DNA of 64,000 bases from Ampelomyces quisqualis (taxonomy: Eukaryota; Ascomycota; Dothideomycetes; Pleosporales; Phaeosphaeriaceae). The notes below the pieces were generated by a model. The model was not told the origin of the DNA, ran no database searches, and saw only the letters and a program-made list of their open reading frames with translations. Below, in pieces: positions 9,474-21,239 of this stretch; the stretch's first letter is position 1, and each line of letters begins with the position of its first letter. Both the position numbers and the translations under genes were made by a program. The DNA is taken from NCBI GenBank assembly GCA_018398575.1, contig JAGTXZ010000003.1:3100001-3164000 (forward strand), written 5' to 3'.

Positions 9474-10671
9474 ATGCTGCCGCCCCGGATCTCCCGTTTG
9501 CAGCCCGCACGCCTCGGCCGGGCGCTGCTGTCTGTCCGCTCGTATGCGCAGGCCGTCGCGCAGGCGCCCGCCACCGCCGAGGGCCGCCTGGCTCACGGCG
9601 ACGCCCCGCGCAAGGACGGCTTCATCCCCCTGCGCACGTACAAGCCCCGCACCAACGGCCTGCGCCACCTCAAGCGCCCCGTCAACGACCATCTGTGGAA
9701 GGGCCGGCCGCTGCTCAGGCTCACGCTGGCGCGGAAGGGGCAGCATCTGGGCGGCAGGAACAACACCGGACGCGTCACCGTGCGGCACAGAGGCGGCGGG
9801 CACAAGAGGCGCATCCGGGTCGTCGACTACAAGCGCTATCTGCCCGGCACGCACAGGGTCGAGCGCATCGAATACGACCCCAATCGCAGCTCGCACCTGG
9901 CCCTCCTCACCCGCGTCGCCACGGGCGACCAGTCGTACATCATCGCCGCCGACGGCATGAGGGCCGGCGACGAGGTCGAGAGCTACCGCACCGGCATCCC
10001 GCCCGACCTGCTTGCCAGCATGGGCGGCAGCATCGATCCGGGCATGCTCGCGGCGAAGACGGCAATGCGCGGCAACTGCCTCCCCATCCACATGGTCCCG
10101 CTGGGATCGCAAATCTTCAACATTGGCTCCAAGACCCAAGGCGGCGGCGTCTTCTGCAGGAGTGCGGGCACATATGCACTCGTCGTGAGCAAGGAGCAGG
10201 TCGACAAGCCAAAGGGACCCGAGATCAAGAGCGTCGTCATCCGACTGCAGAGTGGAGAAATCCGCAAAGTCAGCCCGGACGCGTGCTGCACAATCGGTGT
10301 CGCAAGCAACCCCCAGGCCCATTTTGCACAGCTGGGGAAAGCAGGACGTGCTCGATGGCTAGGCAAGCGGCCAGAGGTCCGTGGTGTGGCCATGAACGCT
10401 GGTCAGTCTGACGTCGCCAAGACCCATGTGCCATGCTAACCATGTACAGCTGATCATCCTCATGGTGGTGGTCGTGGTAAGTCCAAGGGTAACGTCCACC
10501 CTGTTAGCCCCTGGGGAGTTCTCGTAAGTCTTGCGTCGTGTCCCTCTCCGTCACCTTTGCTCACCATGGACGCAGGCCAAAGGAGGCTACAAGACAAGAC
10601 ACAAGCGGAACAAGCACAGCTTCCTCGTCCAGGATCGACCACGCAACCAAGGCAAGCGAAGACCGAGGTAG
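9474..10671 (+). CDS. RML2: Mitochondrial large-subunit ribosomal protein uL2m
   Basis: Three exons: 9474-10401, 10450-10523 and 10576-10671; 365 aa. The ATG at 9474 starts an Arg-rich, acid-poor mitochondrial presequence (MLPPRISRLQPARLGRALLSVRSYAQ). The bacterial-type L2 fold follows: RHRGGGHKRRIRVVDYKR in the RNA-binding domain and LPIHMVPLGSQIFNI in the second domain. The C-terminal segment, rebuilt from exons 2 and 3, reads HPHGGGRGKSKG ... SPWGVLAKGGYKTR and ends in a basic tail. That His/Gly loop is the universally conserved part of L2 beside the peptidyl-transferase centre. The protein acts in the mitochondrial matrix as part of the 54S subunit. Its 5' flank is only 59 bp from a MITE, so promoter elements or the transcription start may lie in the transposon. 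Confidence 0.95.
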
Positions 10672-11404
10672 TCTATGCTGTCACAATCACACCACAACTG
10701 TACAATCTCTAGCATAACCCAAGCACTATGTAAAGCGAGCTTTGGTAGATTGGTACCACATCAAGGGCGCATGCAATGTGCTCGTAGCTCCCCAATACAA
10801 ACAAACCCATGCGCCACTTTCTACATGCTTGCAGTGACAGCATAGTAGCCTCTGTCCACACTAACCCAGCCCTAAAGATCAGGGAAAGTGCACGCATACA
10901 GTCGTCCTTACTGCCACCCCCCATCTGCCACTGAGTATTTATCCAAGCAACATCACCCAGTGCCCGAAAACAGACGTTGATCTAACATATCTCGCCTCCC
11001 GTGCAACTGGTAAGCTCACGACCACACCGGGGAGCAATGGCAGGCATGTCTGCGTATCACACATCATGTCCACATAAGTAGATGTTTGAAATTGAATTGA
11101 TGTTGTACGGGGATTGTTCATGGCGCATGCGCCTTGCAAGAACGTTGCAGCCAGGAATCGTCGCCGGAAGAGGCAGGCGATGAGGCGACGGCACTACCTA
11201 CCGCTGATCGGCTTCTCCGCAACAATTCGTCCAGCTGTTTATAGCATGTATGACACGCGCCATAAGCCACAAGGCAGCACGCCTTGCGCATAGAGCCTGC
11301 ATATGGACCACGCCGCGAAAGAGGGCAGCTTCAGCCATGACACTTTTGCTGTCTCGCTGATTTGACTCACGTTGGACTTGGTTGACACTCCTTGTTACGT
11401 GAGG
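10672..11404. other. Intergenic between uL2m and a Zn2Cys6 regulator
   Basis: 733 bp with no supported gene; it contains the uL2m 3' UTR and the regulator's promoter. Two ~70-codon - strand frames have no domain. Confidence 0.5.
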
Positions 11405-14305
11405 ATGCCTTCGACAGAGTCCGAATCGCCAGACGACTCCTTTTTCAACAATCTCACTCGATCCGTGGACCCGAACGACCACGGACAAGAAGCGCAGAAT
11501 GATGCTTCATCAAAAGTAAAGAGGATAGCCTGCGTGCTGTGTCGGAAAAGGAAGCTGAAGTGCGACGGGACGCGACCGGCATGTGGGACGTGTAAGAGGC
11601 TCTCGCATGAATGTGCCTACGATGAAGTACGCAAGAAGAGTGGCCCAAAGAGGGGCTACGTAAAGCTACTAGAACAGCGTCTGCGTAAGTTGGCGTAAGT
11701 TGCGTAGAGTGCCCACACTGACATGACTTGGAACAGAGCAGGTCGAACACCTACTCAAGAATCAAGACACTCCCGACGTTAGCAAAGACACGTCACGTCC
11801 GGACACGACCTCCGCATACGTCGCGAACACCCTACAACAGGCGCTGCCCAACTCGGGGGATTACCTCAGTACCCAAGGTCGAATACAGGATGGCAGTGCT
11901 GGAGACGCAGACTTCTCTTGGGAAATGATAGGCCTTGGTTTGGAAGAGCCACTGCCCCCTCACGATGTCATGGACGAACTGTGAGCAGATTCCGTACCCT
12001 GAAACTGATCATTTGCTGAAACAAGGCCAAGATATCAAATATACTTCACCAAAGTGCATATGTTACTACCAGTGGTTCATCGACCGCGTTTTTTCGCCGC
12101 ATTGAATCTCGCGCCCCATATGCGACCACCCGTCTGTCTGCGATACGTGATGTGGACCATGGCAGCTTCAGCCACCGACAAATACGAGGGACTGCAGGAG
12201 CACTTTTACCAGCGGGCAAGAAAGTACGCACAGATGGATGAGATGAAAGGCCACGGACAATCGACAATCACTCTTGCACATTGTCAGGCTTGGATCTTGA
12301 TATGCACATACGAGTTCAAGCAGATGTACTTCCCAAGAGCGTGGATGTCGGCCGGAAGAGCGGTTCGACTTGCGCAAATGATGCAGCTGCATCGAATAGA
12401 CGAGGTTGCACTTGATGTCAAGCAGTGTCTGCCTCCGCCAAAGGACTGGACTGAGCGAGAAGAACGAAGAAGAACTTTCTGGATGGCATTCTGTGTTGAT
12501 CGCTATGCTAGTATTGGAACCGGATGGCCGATGACCATAGATGAACGGGACGTGACTCTGAGCACGTTCATCTCCATTCCATGCCCTTGCTGACCGTGAT
12601 CAGATCACAACGAACCTTCCCGCGAGCGAAGAAGCCTTTGACAGAAGCAAACCAATGGCAACAGGGTCCCTGGATCAGAGTCTCGAGCCGAATGGTGCAG
12701 CCGGCCTACAAGCGTTGGGATTCATCGTCCTGGCCGCAGCAATGTTTGGCCGCAATTTTTTGCATTTGCATCGACCCGGTGAAGACGATAATGATGAGGA
12801 TATCAACGGTGGATTCTGGAATCGCCATCGGGTCATCGAACAGATACTTCTTCAGACCTCCTTGAACCTCCCTGACCATCTTCGCCTACCTTCACGTCTC
12901 ACCGACCCTAACGTCGTGTTTGCGAATATGTGTATGCACACATCCGCCATTTGCTTGCATCAGGCCGCAATTTTCAAGGCGGATAAGCACCGCACGTTGG
13001 CCAGCGTGAGCAACGAGAGCAAGATTCGATGTGTAACAGCAGCAGCAGAAATCGCTTCAATCATGCGTATGATTAGCCACATGGACTTGAGTGCAGTGAG
13101 TCTATTGACCTATATGACGACGACACCTTATAACATAATTAGACGAATCCCTTCATATCTTTCTGTGTATATGTAGCAGCACGAGTCTTCGTCCAGTATC
13201 TCAAGACGCGACCGAAAGACCAACAGATGACCTCGTCACTCCAATTCCTCCTGCAGGCGATGCAGGCCCTCCGCCGCAAGAACCCTCTCACCGATTCTTT
13301 CTTGGTACAACTCGACCTCGATCTAGAGAGCGCAGGCATTCGAGGTCTGCAGCAAAAGGCTTACGCGCCCCCGACTACCAAGGTAACAAAGCCTCCACAG
13401 ACACAGGGCCTGGGCGACAACATCGGCGCTCGCTATGAACGCCAATTCTCAAACATGCCCAACGAGTAAGTCCATTGCTGATACGTGTCCGTCAGAAGAC
13501 AGTTGTACCCGCAAATACTGATCCAGTCAGTTGCATGCCAATCTTCGAGATTTGCGAAACGCAAAACCCAAGCGCACCCATCAACACATTCGGCAACACC
13601 ACCTTCAACACCAACCACTCATCCTACAGCGCCGACCAAACCAATACCCGCGACACACAATACGCCCACCCCACGCCCGGCCCCCCATTCCACATCTTCA
13701 ACATCAACAGCGTCGACCTCAACACTCGCAACAACGCCTACCTCCCCCCACAAGTCCCCGCTGCAGCCAGCCTTACATCTGCGCCCCAAGCCTTCACGCC
13801 CGCCGGCTTCGGCTTCCCCGACGACACAGAGATGGACCTCTCCGGCAGCAGCGGCACCACGCAAACCCACACCTCCCCGACGACAATCTCCCCACAATCC
13901 CATGGCGCCTCAACGTCCCACCCATCCTACTCCCCCACAAGCGGCGTGCAGAACCTACCGCGCAGAAGCCCTTGTTCTCCAAAACAACCCTCCCTCCACA
14001 CGCACCACAACACAGCAACAAACTCCTACACGTCGCACTTGTCGTCAGATCCCATCCCCATCCAGCCCCAATCTACCACCACCCTCTTCACACACCAAAG
14101 TCCCTCCACCCCCGACGCCGCTGACAACTCGTTCCATCACCCTTGTCTCATCGCCACCGACTGGGACTACACACTCGCCGTCGGCGCGCAGACGGACATG
14201 CCGCCCCCGCCCATGAGCGATGCAACTTGGAATCAAATGTTGGAGAGCGCGTCGTTGGCCTGGGAAGGCGGCGTCGCGCCGCACGGGGGTGCCGCCGCGC
14301 TTTGA
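11405..14305 (+). CDS. Zn(II)2Cys6 transcription factor with fungal-specific regulatory domain
   Basis: Six exons: 11405-11684, 11737-11980, 12026-12551, 12604-13095, 13143-13465 and 13531-14305; 879 aa. The binuclear zinc cluster has Cys at residues 43, 46, 53, 60, 63 and 70 (CVLCRKRKLKCDG...CGTCKRLSHEC). A linker (KKSGPKRGYVKLLEQRL) and a short coiled coil (QVEHLLKN) follow. The middle region carries the fungal-specific regulatory domain, with AWMSAGRAVRLAQMMQLHR, EERRRTFWMAFCVDRYAS and GWPMTIDERDITTNLP. The C-terminal quarter is Ser/Thr/Pro/Asn-rich and disordered. The final acceptor (CAGTCAG) was picked because it alone restores frame into CMPIFEIC. It binds DNA in the nucleus; the family resembles xylanolytic-type regulators, but I cannot name a target. 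No linked pathway genes are evident. Confidence 0.9.
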
Positions 14306-15285
14306 ATACGTTTACGTTTGCGTTGCGTGATACCCACATTGTCTTGTTGTGCGTGGCGTCCAGGAGAGACGAACGAAAGCGTTGCTTGGCTTCGTTGGCT
14401 AGCTGCTTTGCCATGCCTCCCACCCATGCTGGGAGTGCGGCAGGAACCATGTTCCGGGATGCACTACTGCTGCACATAACGCCGTAGAATACATAGCCAT
14501 GGACCATGTCCATGAGGACCATGTCCATGAGCCAAATGTATATTCCATCTCCATCTCCATCGCCCAGCGTGGCGTAGCGTGGCGGCTTGACCATGGTAAT
14601 TCTTGCTTCCTGGTTGCGTTGGAGCAGTGTGCAATCTGCTTGCGCAAGGGTACTCCGTCGTCTCACCACATTCACGGAAACAGAGAGGAACATGCAGGGT
14701 TCAAGTGGGGAAAAAAAAAGAAAAAAAAAGTATCGAGACTACATTTTCTTTCCAAATGCAATCATCGTTTCAAACTTCAATCGAGCCTTCATCCAAGAAA
14801 GTGAACCTAGATACTTGGAAAGCAGCACAACCATCTACCGTCATTTCCTCTCCAAAAAGAGGTAGTACACAAGAAAGGTCAAGAAAAAATGCCCCCTGAC
14901 ACTCATTCTCCTCGTTCATCTGCCGCAGTGCCAAGAGTCTAGATACAGCCACTGGCCATGTATGATACATTAATGTAAAGTGCGCGTGAAGGTACATGGA
15001 TGTAGGGGTATGTAACAATCGGAGAGAGCAAAGAGATATATGCGCAAATGCCCCTTCGCATAGCATTTTTTCGTCAAAACCATAAAGCCATGATCGAAAC
15101 CGGGTAAAGCAAGAGTCACGATAAAAAGTCAAACCAAACCTGTATCGATCGGATGTGGGATGTGGGGGTATGTAACGTTCCAAAATGGAGACGCGCCGGC
15201 TGTGTAGGCAAAGAGTCATGTGCTTGTTGAAAGAAGTATACAATGAAACGTGTAATGGTTGGCGATGTTGTAGTGGTGACAAGGT
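14306..15285. other. Convergent intergenic: 3' flanks of the Zn2Cys6 and kinesin genes
   Basis: 980 bp between two converging genes. It holds an imperfect direct repeat of ATGTCCATGAGGACC type (14502-14534), a tract with two A9 runs split by G (14711-14729), and no supported gene. Confidence 0.5.
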
Positions 15286-18200
15286 TTAGAAGCAGTTGAG
15301 CGTGCTCTTTTTCTTGCCCTTCTTGTTGGCGTCGTTGAGGGCAGCCATGCGAGCTTCCAAGTGGGCACGCTCCGCTTCCACGCGCAAACGAGCATTGCGC
15401 TCTTCTTCAACGGCCTGGAGGGAGTGGCGTGCGGCGCTCCGCTCTTTGCGCATCACGTTGAGCTCCTCTTCAAGATGACTGCACTTCTTCCTGAACTGGT
15501 CGAGATCAGACTTAGTGCGGGTGTTCGAAGCCTCAAGGTCGGTTAGGGCATCCTCGAGCGTGGCTGTCAGTTGCTTCTCAGCAAACAAATGCTTCTCAAT
15601 GGTGCGGATGCGAGCTTCTTGGTCCTCGACCAGCTGGGCATGAGCAATATCCTTGCTCTGATGGCGCGAGGTAGGAGGTGAAGGTCCGTTCGCCTGTGGA
15701 GACGGGCTACCAGGAGGCAATGGGGGAAGAGGAATTGCAGGAGGTGGAGATGGCAAAGAAGTGTGGGCTGCACTCTTACGTGCATTGGATTTGTTGGAGT
15801 TTGTCCTGTGCAGGTCCTCCCGGGGATCGAACGAGGCACGGACAGAATTGCGTTTTGCATCCATGAGCTGCGACTTGGTTCTGTTAGCTTTGTTGGAAGG
15901 GTTGATAGGTATTATGCTTACCTCAAGGAGAGCGATCTTGATGCGGGATTCTTCAACCTCTTTCTCGAGTGAATCGCCATGAACAATGGCATCTTCAAGC
16001 TCTCGAGTGCGTTCTGTCTGGAGGGCAGACAGCCGGTTGTTAGCAGCCTCATGTTGGTCCCAGTTCTGATTAAGCTGTTCTTCGAGTTCCTCCACCAATC
16101 GGGTGCTCTTTTGTTCCCTTTCGCTGCTCTTCTCAAGTTCCTTCAAAGTCTCGGCGTTGATCAACTCGAATTCCTTCAAATTACCCTTGAGGCTATTGAT
16201 TGTACCCACAGCCTCAGACAACTCCTCCCTCGCGGTCTTCAGCTCGCTAATGGCTTCATCCATTTGGTTGGTGATCGACTTCCGCTCCTGTACGAGAGCC
16301 TCAATATGGGACTGGATTGTGCCAATGTCTGTTTCCTGCCCAAGGACAGTCGAGATGCCTTTTAGCAGAGTGTCCATTTCGCTCTTTGCTTGAGTGAGCT
16401 CAGCTTCTAGCGAGTTTGCGGAAGCCTGGTGAGCTTTCAGCTCTTCTGTAAGCTTTTCCAGTTCAGCACTGTGCGACTGCTGTAATGAGTCCATGCCCTG
16501 TTGGTGATGATCAATAGCCGACTTGTGTTGCTCGATTTGCTTTTCGAGGTTTGCGACCAATGAACGATGAGTCTCAAGCTCTTTCTCTGTCAAAGCTCTG
16601 GCTTCTGCGTTCGCTTCCACCTGTTGCATAATGCTGGCATGGGATTGTTCAAGCTCGGCAAGTCGAGCAGCAGTGTTGCCTGTCGTTGCCTTGTGTTCAT
16701 CGACTTGAGCTTGCAGACCGGCGACAAGCTCTGCATGTTTCCCTCTCTCGTGGTCCAGAGCAGCCTCGGCTTCAGCACTAATCGTCTTCCCTAGCGCAGT
16801 TAAACGAGTTGCGTGATCTTCTTCGAGTTGCTTTTTGGCTTGTTCAAGCTGATCAACCTTCTCAAGATGCTGCTTTTCGCATACTCTAGCAGATTCGATG
16901 GCCGCAACGTGCCTGGATTGCCACAGCGCAGCCTCATCGCTGAGCGAAGTGAGGTGTTCGGCACTATCAGTAGGCCCATCGTTCGCAGCGTCTGCCGATA
17001 CGCCTCGCGAAACGGTATCCTCATCGATCGAATTGGCGACACGAGAGGCCTTTAGACTGGCAATTTCCTCCTGGAGTTGGAGCTCCCGCTGAGCGTGCGA
17101 TTCCTTGAGTTCTTTAATGTGCTCCTCGTTTTGCTTCATCTGATCCTGCATAGTAGCGACAATGGAGATGTCCAGTTGTGAGCCAGCCTTCAAGCTGGAT
17201 CGCTCCTTGGTCAAACCGCTGATGAGCGTCATCTTGCCTTCCATCTCTTTGCGAACTGATGCAACCTCTCCTTCTAGTGCTTGGACTCGTTCGGATTTGT
17301 TGTACAATTCCGACATGATGGTGTTGAGGTTCGCCTCGAAGTTCTGAATGTTGTCAGGATCTTTCTCAAAATTATCGAGAGCCATATTGCGCAACGAAGC
17401 AAATGCCCGGTTGGAGCGATCGTTGACAAGGCCAGCTTGGCTTGACTTGCGTCGAATCATGAGGAGAGAGGGTGAGGCTGGGCGAGTCATTTGGGCTTTG
17501 GTGACCTCCAACTTCAGTTCTTCAACATAATCCAGAACATCTTTGTGCTCTTGTTGTAGCTCAGAGTAACTGTTATTTAGCTCCCCAAGGCGCTCTTCTT
17601 TCTCAGTGTGCAGAAGTCTCAGCGCTTCGAGTTCACGAGACAAGTCCACGTCGGCGCGGGGTGTCTTCCGTTCAGCACTCTCGGTTAGCTTATGGCCGGT
17701 CTCAAGCTGATCGTCTGGTAATTCGGTTTGGACGGCTTCGGCGGAGGACAATTCCGCAGAAAGCGTTCGAGCAGAGTCGTGTACATCATGCGCTTTGAGA
17801 CCGTTCACGCCATCGTGATCTTGAAGAGAAGGTCTTCGGGACGAGACCGCTGAGACTGGCTGACGGTGGCGTGCCTCGTCAACGGTATCTTGCAGGGAAG
17901 CCAAGGTACGGAGAGCTTCCTGGTATTTACTAGAGAGTCTATCGTAATCTTGGAGTGTGCCCTCATGCTCAACACGGAGGTCAAAGAGCTCTTGAGTGAC
18001 AGAGTCGAGCTTCTCGTGCACGAAGCGAGATTGTGCATGGCTGGACGGTTCATCTGCAGCTATGCCATTCGATCCTCCGTTGACGGTGATAGTCCTTGTT
18101 TCTTCAGGCTCGTCCTTGGACGCGCCAGCTGTGGAAGGGCGCTCGGCATCTGGCTCCTCTGCAATGGCGTCTACACTAGTGCTGAAACGGTGAGTTTTCT

Positions 18201-20634
18201 CGCCCGAGAGTCGGTGCTCCAATTGAGCACGCTTGTCTGCGAACTGGTCATTTTTGGTCTTTGAGTGATCATTGACCAATGTTTCTTCTTTCTTAGCGTC
18301 TGCTTGGCGCACAGTGTCAAGCTCATGAAGAAGATTGTCGAGCTTGCCGATGCTACGTTGTCGCTCGACAACATGCTTAAGACGTTCGATTTCCCGAGTC
18401 ATGATCTCGACCTCTTGTTCGTTCTCCGCAAGACGTTCCTCAAGTGTCGATATATAGTCCTCGCAACTCGATTCGTTTTCGCGAGCTTTCTGAAGCTTGT
18501 CACGCAGATCGGAGATGGTGCTGTCGTTCTTTTCGATGCCATTCGCAGAGCTGTCGATTTGGTGTTCTAGCGATTTCACGTATTCCTCGTTGCTAACATC
18601 CCGATCGACTGCCTTTTGGATGCGAGCTTGCAGGTGATGATTCTGGCTTTCGAGTATCGCGATGCGGGTCTCTTTCTCAAGGAGGTCACTTTCGTGTGCG
18701 CCAAGTGTGGCTCGAGTGTTCGAAAGGGAAGATTCCAAGGTCTGTATAGTCTTCTCGTACTCGAGGACCACTGATTCGACAGCTTCGGCGAAAGAGTTTG
18801 AGCGCTTGAGCCTCTCGAGCGCAGAGTCACCAATCGCGTTCTTCAGCATTGGAGTGTCTGCATCTTCGTTATCACGCGCCTTTGTGATTTCTGTTATTAA
18901 CTTCGCATGGCGCGCACTAAGAGCGTTGTAGTTTTCCTGCACATCCAGGAGCTGGTTTTGTAGCTCCATCTCACGTCCGTCCTGTCGATCGCCCCGCTCT
19001 TGAGGCCCGTTCAATTTTCTATCGGTCCGTTCAGAAAGACGAATCTGGTCACGCAAGAATTGAACCTCAGCCCGCAGGCGGTCGATGGCGGCCTGCTTAT
19101 CGCTGTCATCGTGAACCTGCTGGATTTGTGGCTTGACTTGAATAGCGCGAGCTCGTTGAGCGTATTGAACAGTATTCAGAGTCTCGCTCAGATGGAACTC
19201 GGCGGGGTTGACGCAGGCAATCATGTAAGTGATGGCATTACCACCAAGAGAATCTTGAAGGAGACGAGTGAGCCTGGAGTCGCGGTAGGAGACATGTGAG
19301 CCACCAGAGCGGGACGATAGCTGCGAAATGACTTTGCCAAGACTAGCGAGGCCGGCGTTGATTGAGATCCCTTCCTTTGCCCTCTCGCCCTGGGCCTGCG
19401 TGTTCTTGAGCCTCTCACTTCCTGCGAGATCCACAAAGTGTAGCTTGCTATCGACGGTGATCCAGTTGTCACTGGAGCCAGACATCATCTCAACTGGGAC
19501 CGAGAGGCGCTTTTCGCGGGTTGATAAAGGTGTCGGAGACGTCTTCTTCTGCACCAGATTCAAACTGAAGACGGCATGCGAGCGGGACGATTTGGCATTG
19601 ACGGCTGTGGCATCGGTCTGTCGGATTGCTGATCCAAAGTTGAGGGCACCGAGGAGGTCCTCGACGGAGGTTATGGTCTTTTGGGTGAGGCCCGTGAGCA
19701 GGATGCGGCCATCGCGGTCTTCGCGAATAGTGACAGTCGATCGTTCGTTGAGTGGCGTGTTCTCGGGAAGGAGCAGGTCTCGCAATTGCTCATTGTAGAT
19801 CTGGCACGTTAGCAGATTTCTAGCAGACCAACAGCGCGTTGCTCACCTCGACATAAGTCGCTTTGAGCTGCCAATTCTTGCTTGTGGTCGGCTTATTGGC
19901 CGAGTTCTGCAGTCCGAAGCTGGAGGAGCGTAGCGGGGCGCGAATGCCTGACGCCGATGCGCGAGGGTTTGGTCCCTCGAGTTTCTCGAAGAGCGTGGCT
20001 GCGGCGCGAGGTATTATGCCTGGTTGCACGGTCAGCGGGTCCTTGTACCGGTCGCTCCTCCCTAGGTCTGATGTACCCATAATCTCAGCATCTGCCTGGT
20101 CCATCGGGCCTGTGGTGCCCATTGTGTACGACTTGCCCGCACCGGACTGGCCGTAGGCGAGAATGGAGACATTGTAGCCCTGAACGAAGGAATTGACGCT
20201 GTCGACAACGTAGTCGTAGACGCCTTCCTGGTCGACGTCCTCGCCAAACACGCGATCAAAAATAAACATCTTCTGACCTCCCGATCCATCCACGGCCAGA
20301 CTCGAGGGCGACGTGACGTGACACGTTGGCGCGCGGAACCGCTGCGGTATGAGCTCGAAGCCCGGTTCTCCTGGCTTGAGTGGAGGTCGTACACGGACGG
20401 CTGCACGTCGTGTTAGTAAACGGTTCCGAATGGGGGAAGCGCTCCCCGTGTCGACGTACCAACGCGGACCGAGGTTTTGCTCGACTCTTCGTCCGAGGTC
20501 CTCGAGGTGCCGCCGTGCTTTGGGTTCGAGGATGTGGACAGGCGGCTCGATGAGCGCGGGTTCCTCAGCATCACCATGCTCATCGGGCGGGGGACGCCTC
20601 CGCCGGTGGGAGGCGACGCAGGCGGCGATGCCAT
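15286..20634 (-). CDS. Kinesin motor protein with N-terminal motor and very long coiled-coil tail
   Basis: Four exons: 20460-20634, 19847-20400, 15922-19800 and 15286-15867; 1,729 aa. The start MASPPASPP is followed by a 58-residue Ser-rich leader. The motor begins AVRVRPPLKPGE; the P-loop GQSGAGKSYT is at about 142, switch I NAKSSRSHA at about 311 and switch II DLAGSE at about 367. Nearly everything from 480 to 1500 is heptad-rich coiled coil. A Pro-rich insert (PPPAIPLPPLPPGSP) then precedes a final coiled coil, and the protein ends in a basic tail, KKGKKKSTLNCF. The last intron (15868-15921) is 54 bp, divisible by three and stop-free. An N-terminal motor implies plus-end-directed transport on microtubules. 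The very long tail would fit a kinesin-4/chromokinesin-like or cargo kinesin; the subfamily is not certain. Confidence 0.93.
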
Positions 20635-21239
20635 GGTACTTGGCGGCAACGGCGAGGCCGTCAGGTCGCTCGGGAGCGTGCGCAGTTGTGTCGCGGCGCG
20701 CGCGGCGTGGCAGACAGAGTATTACGGATGTTACAGGTGCGCTGGCGCTGGTGTCCAAATGGGGCTGCTGTGTTTGGCGGGCCGCATGTGGTGCTACGAG
20801 TGACGGGAGCGCAGCTGGGACTGGGACGCGTGCAGACGTGCAGACGCGCGGATGGAAGCAGAAAAGTATGTGGTGATAAGGAGAGACGATGGTCCCGACG
20901 TAGAGAGCCCGCACTGGTGTTAGCTACTCCCGCACCCGCGCCCCTGGTGGCTTCGTACTAAATATTAGAAATGGGCACGGATCACTCCTATTACAGTACA
21001 TTTCACCCCCTGCACCTCACCCAGCCATTCACTAAAAAGTTGCTCCCTCGCTTCCCCGGGCGGTAGACTTGTGAGTCGGGCCGTATGGTATACTTGATCT
21101 GGATGGACATACCGTACATTTTTGTCCCCCAATTGCGGCCAGGAGATTCTACTAGCCCGTCTCTGCCAGAAGCTCTTGTTGCCAACATCGTCCTATTGTT
21201 TACGCTCTGTTTGGAGGGTTTCTGAAGCCTGAACATGCC
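20635..21239. promoter_or_regulatory. Upstream region of the kinesin gene
   Basis: GC-rich near the kinesin start, becoming AT-rich toward the next island. No supported gene; open frames on both strands here reflect composition. Confidence 0.45.
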
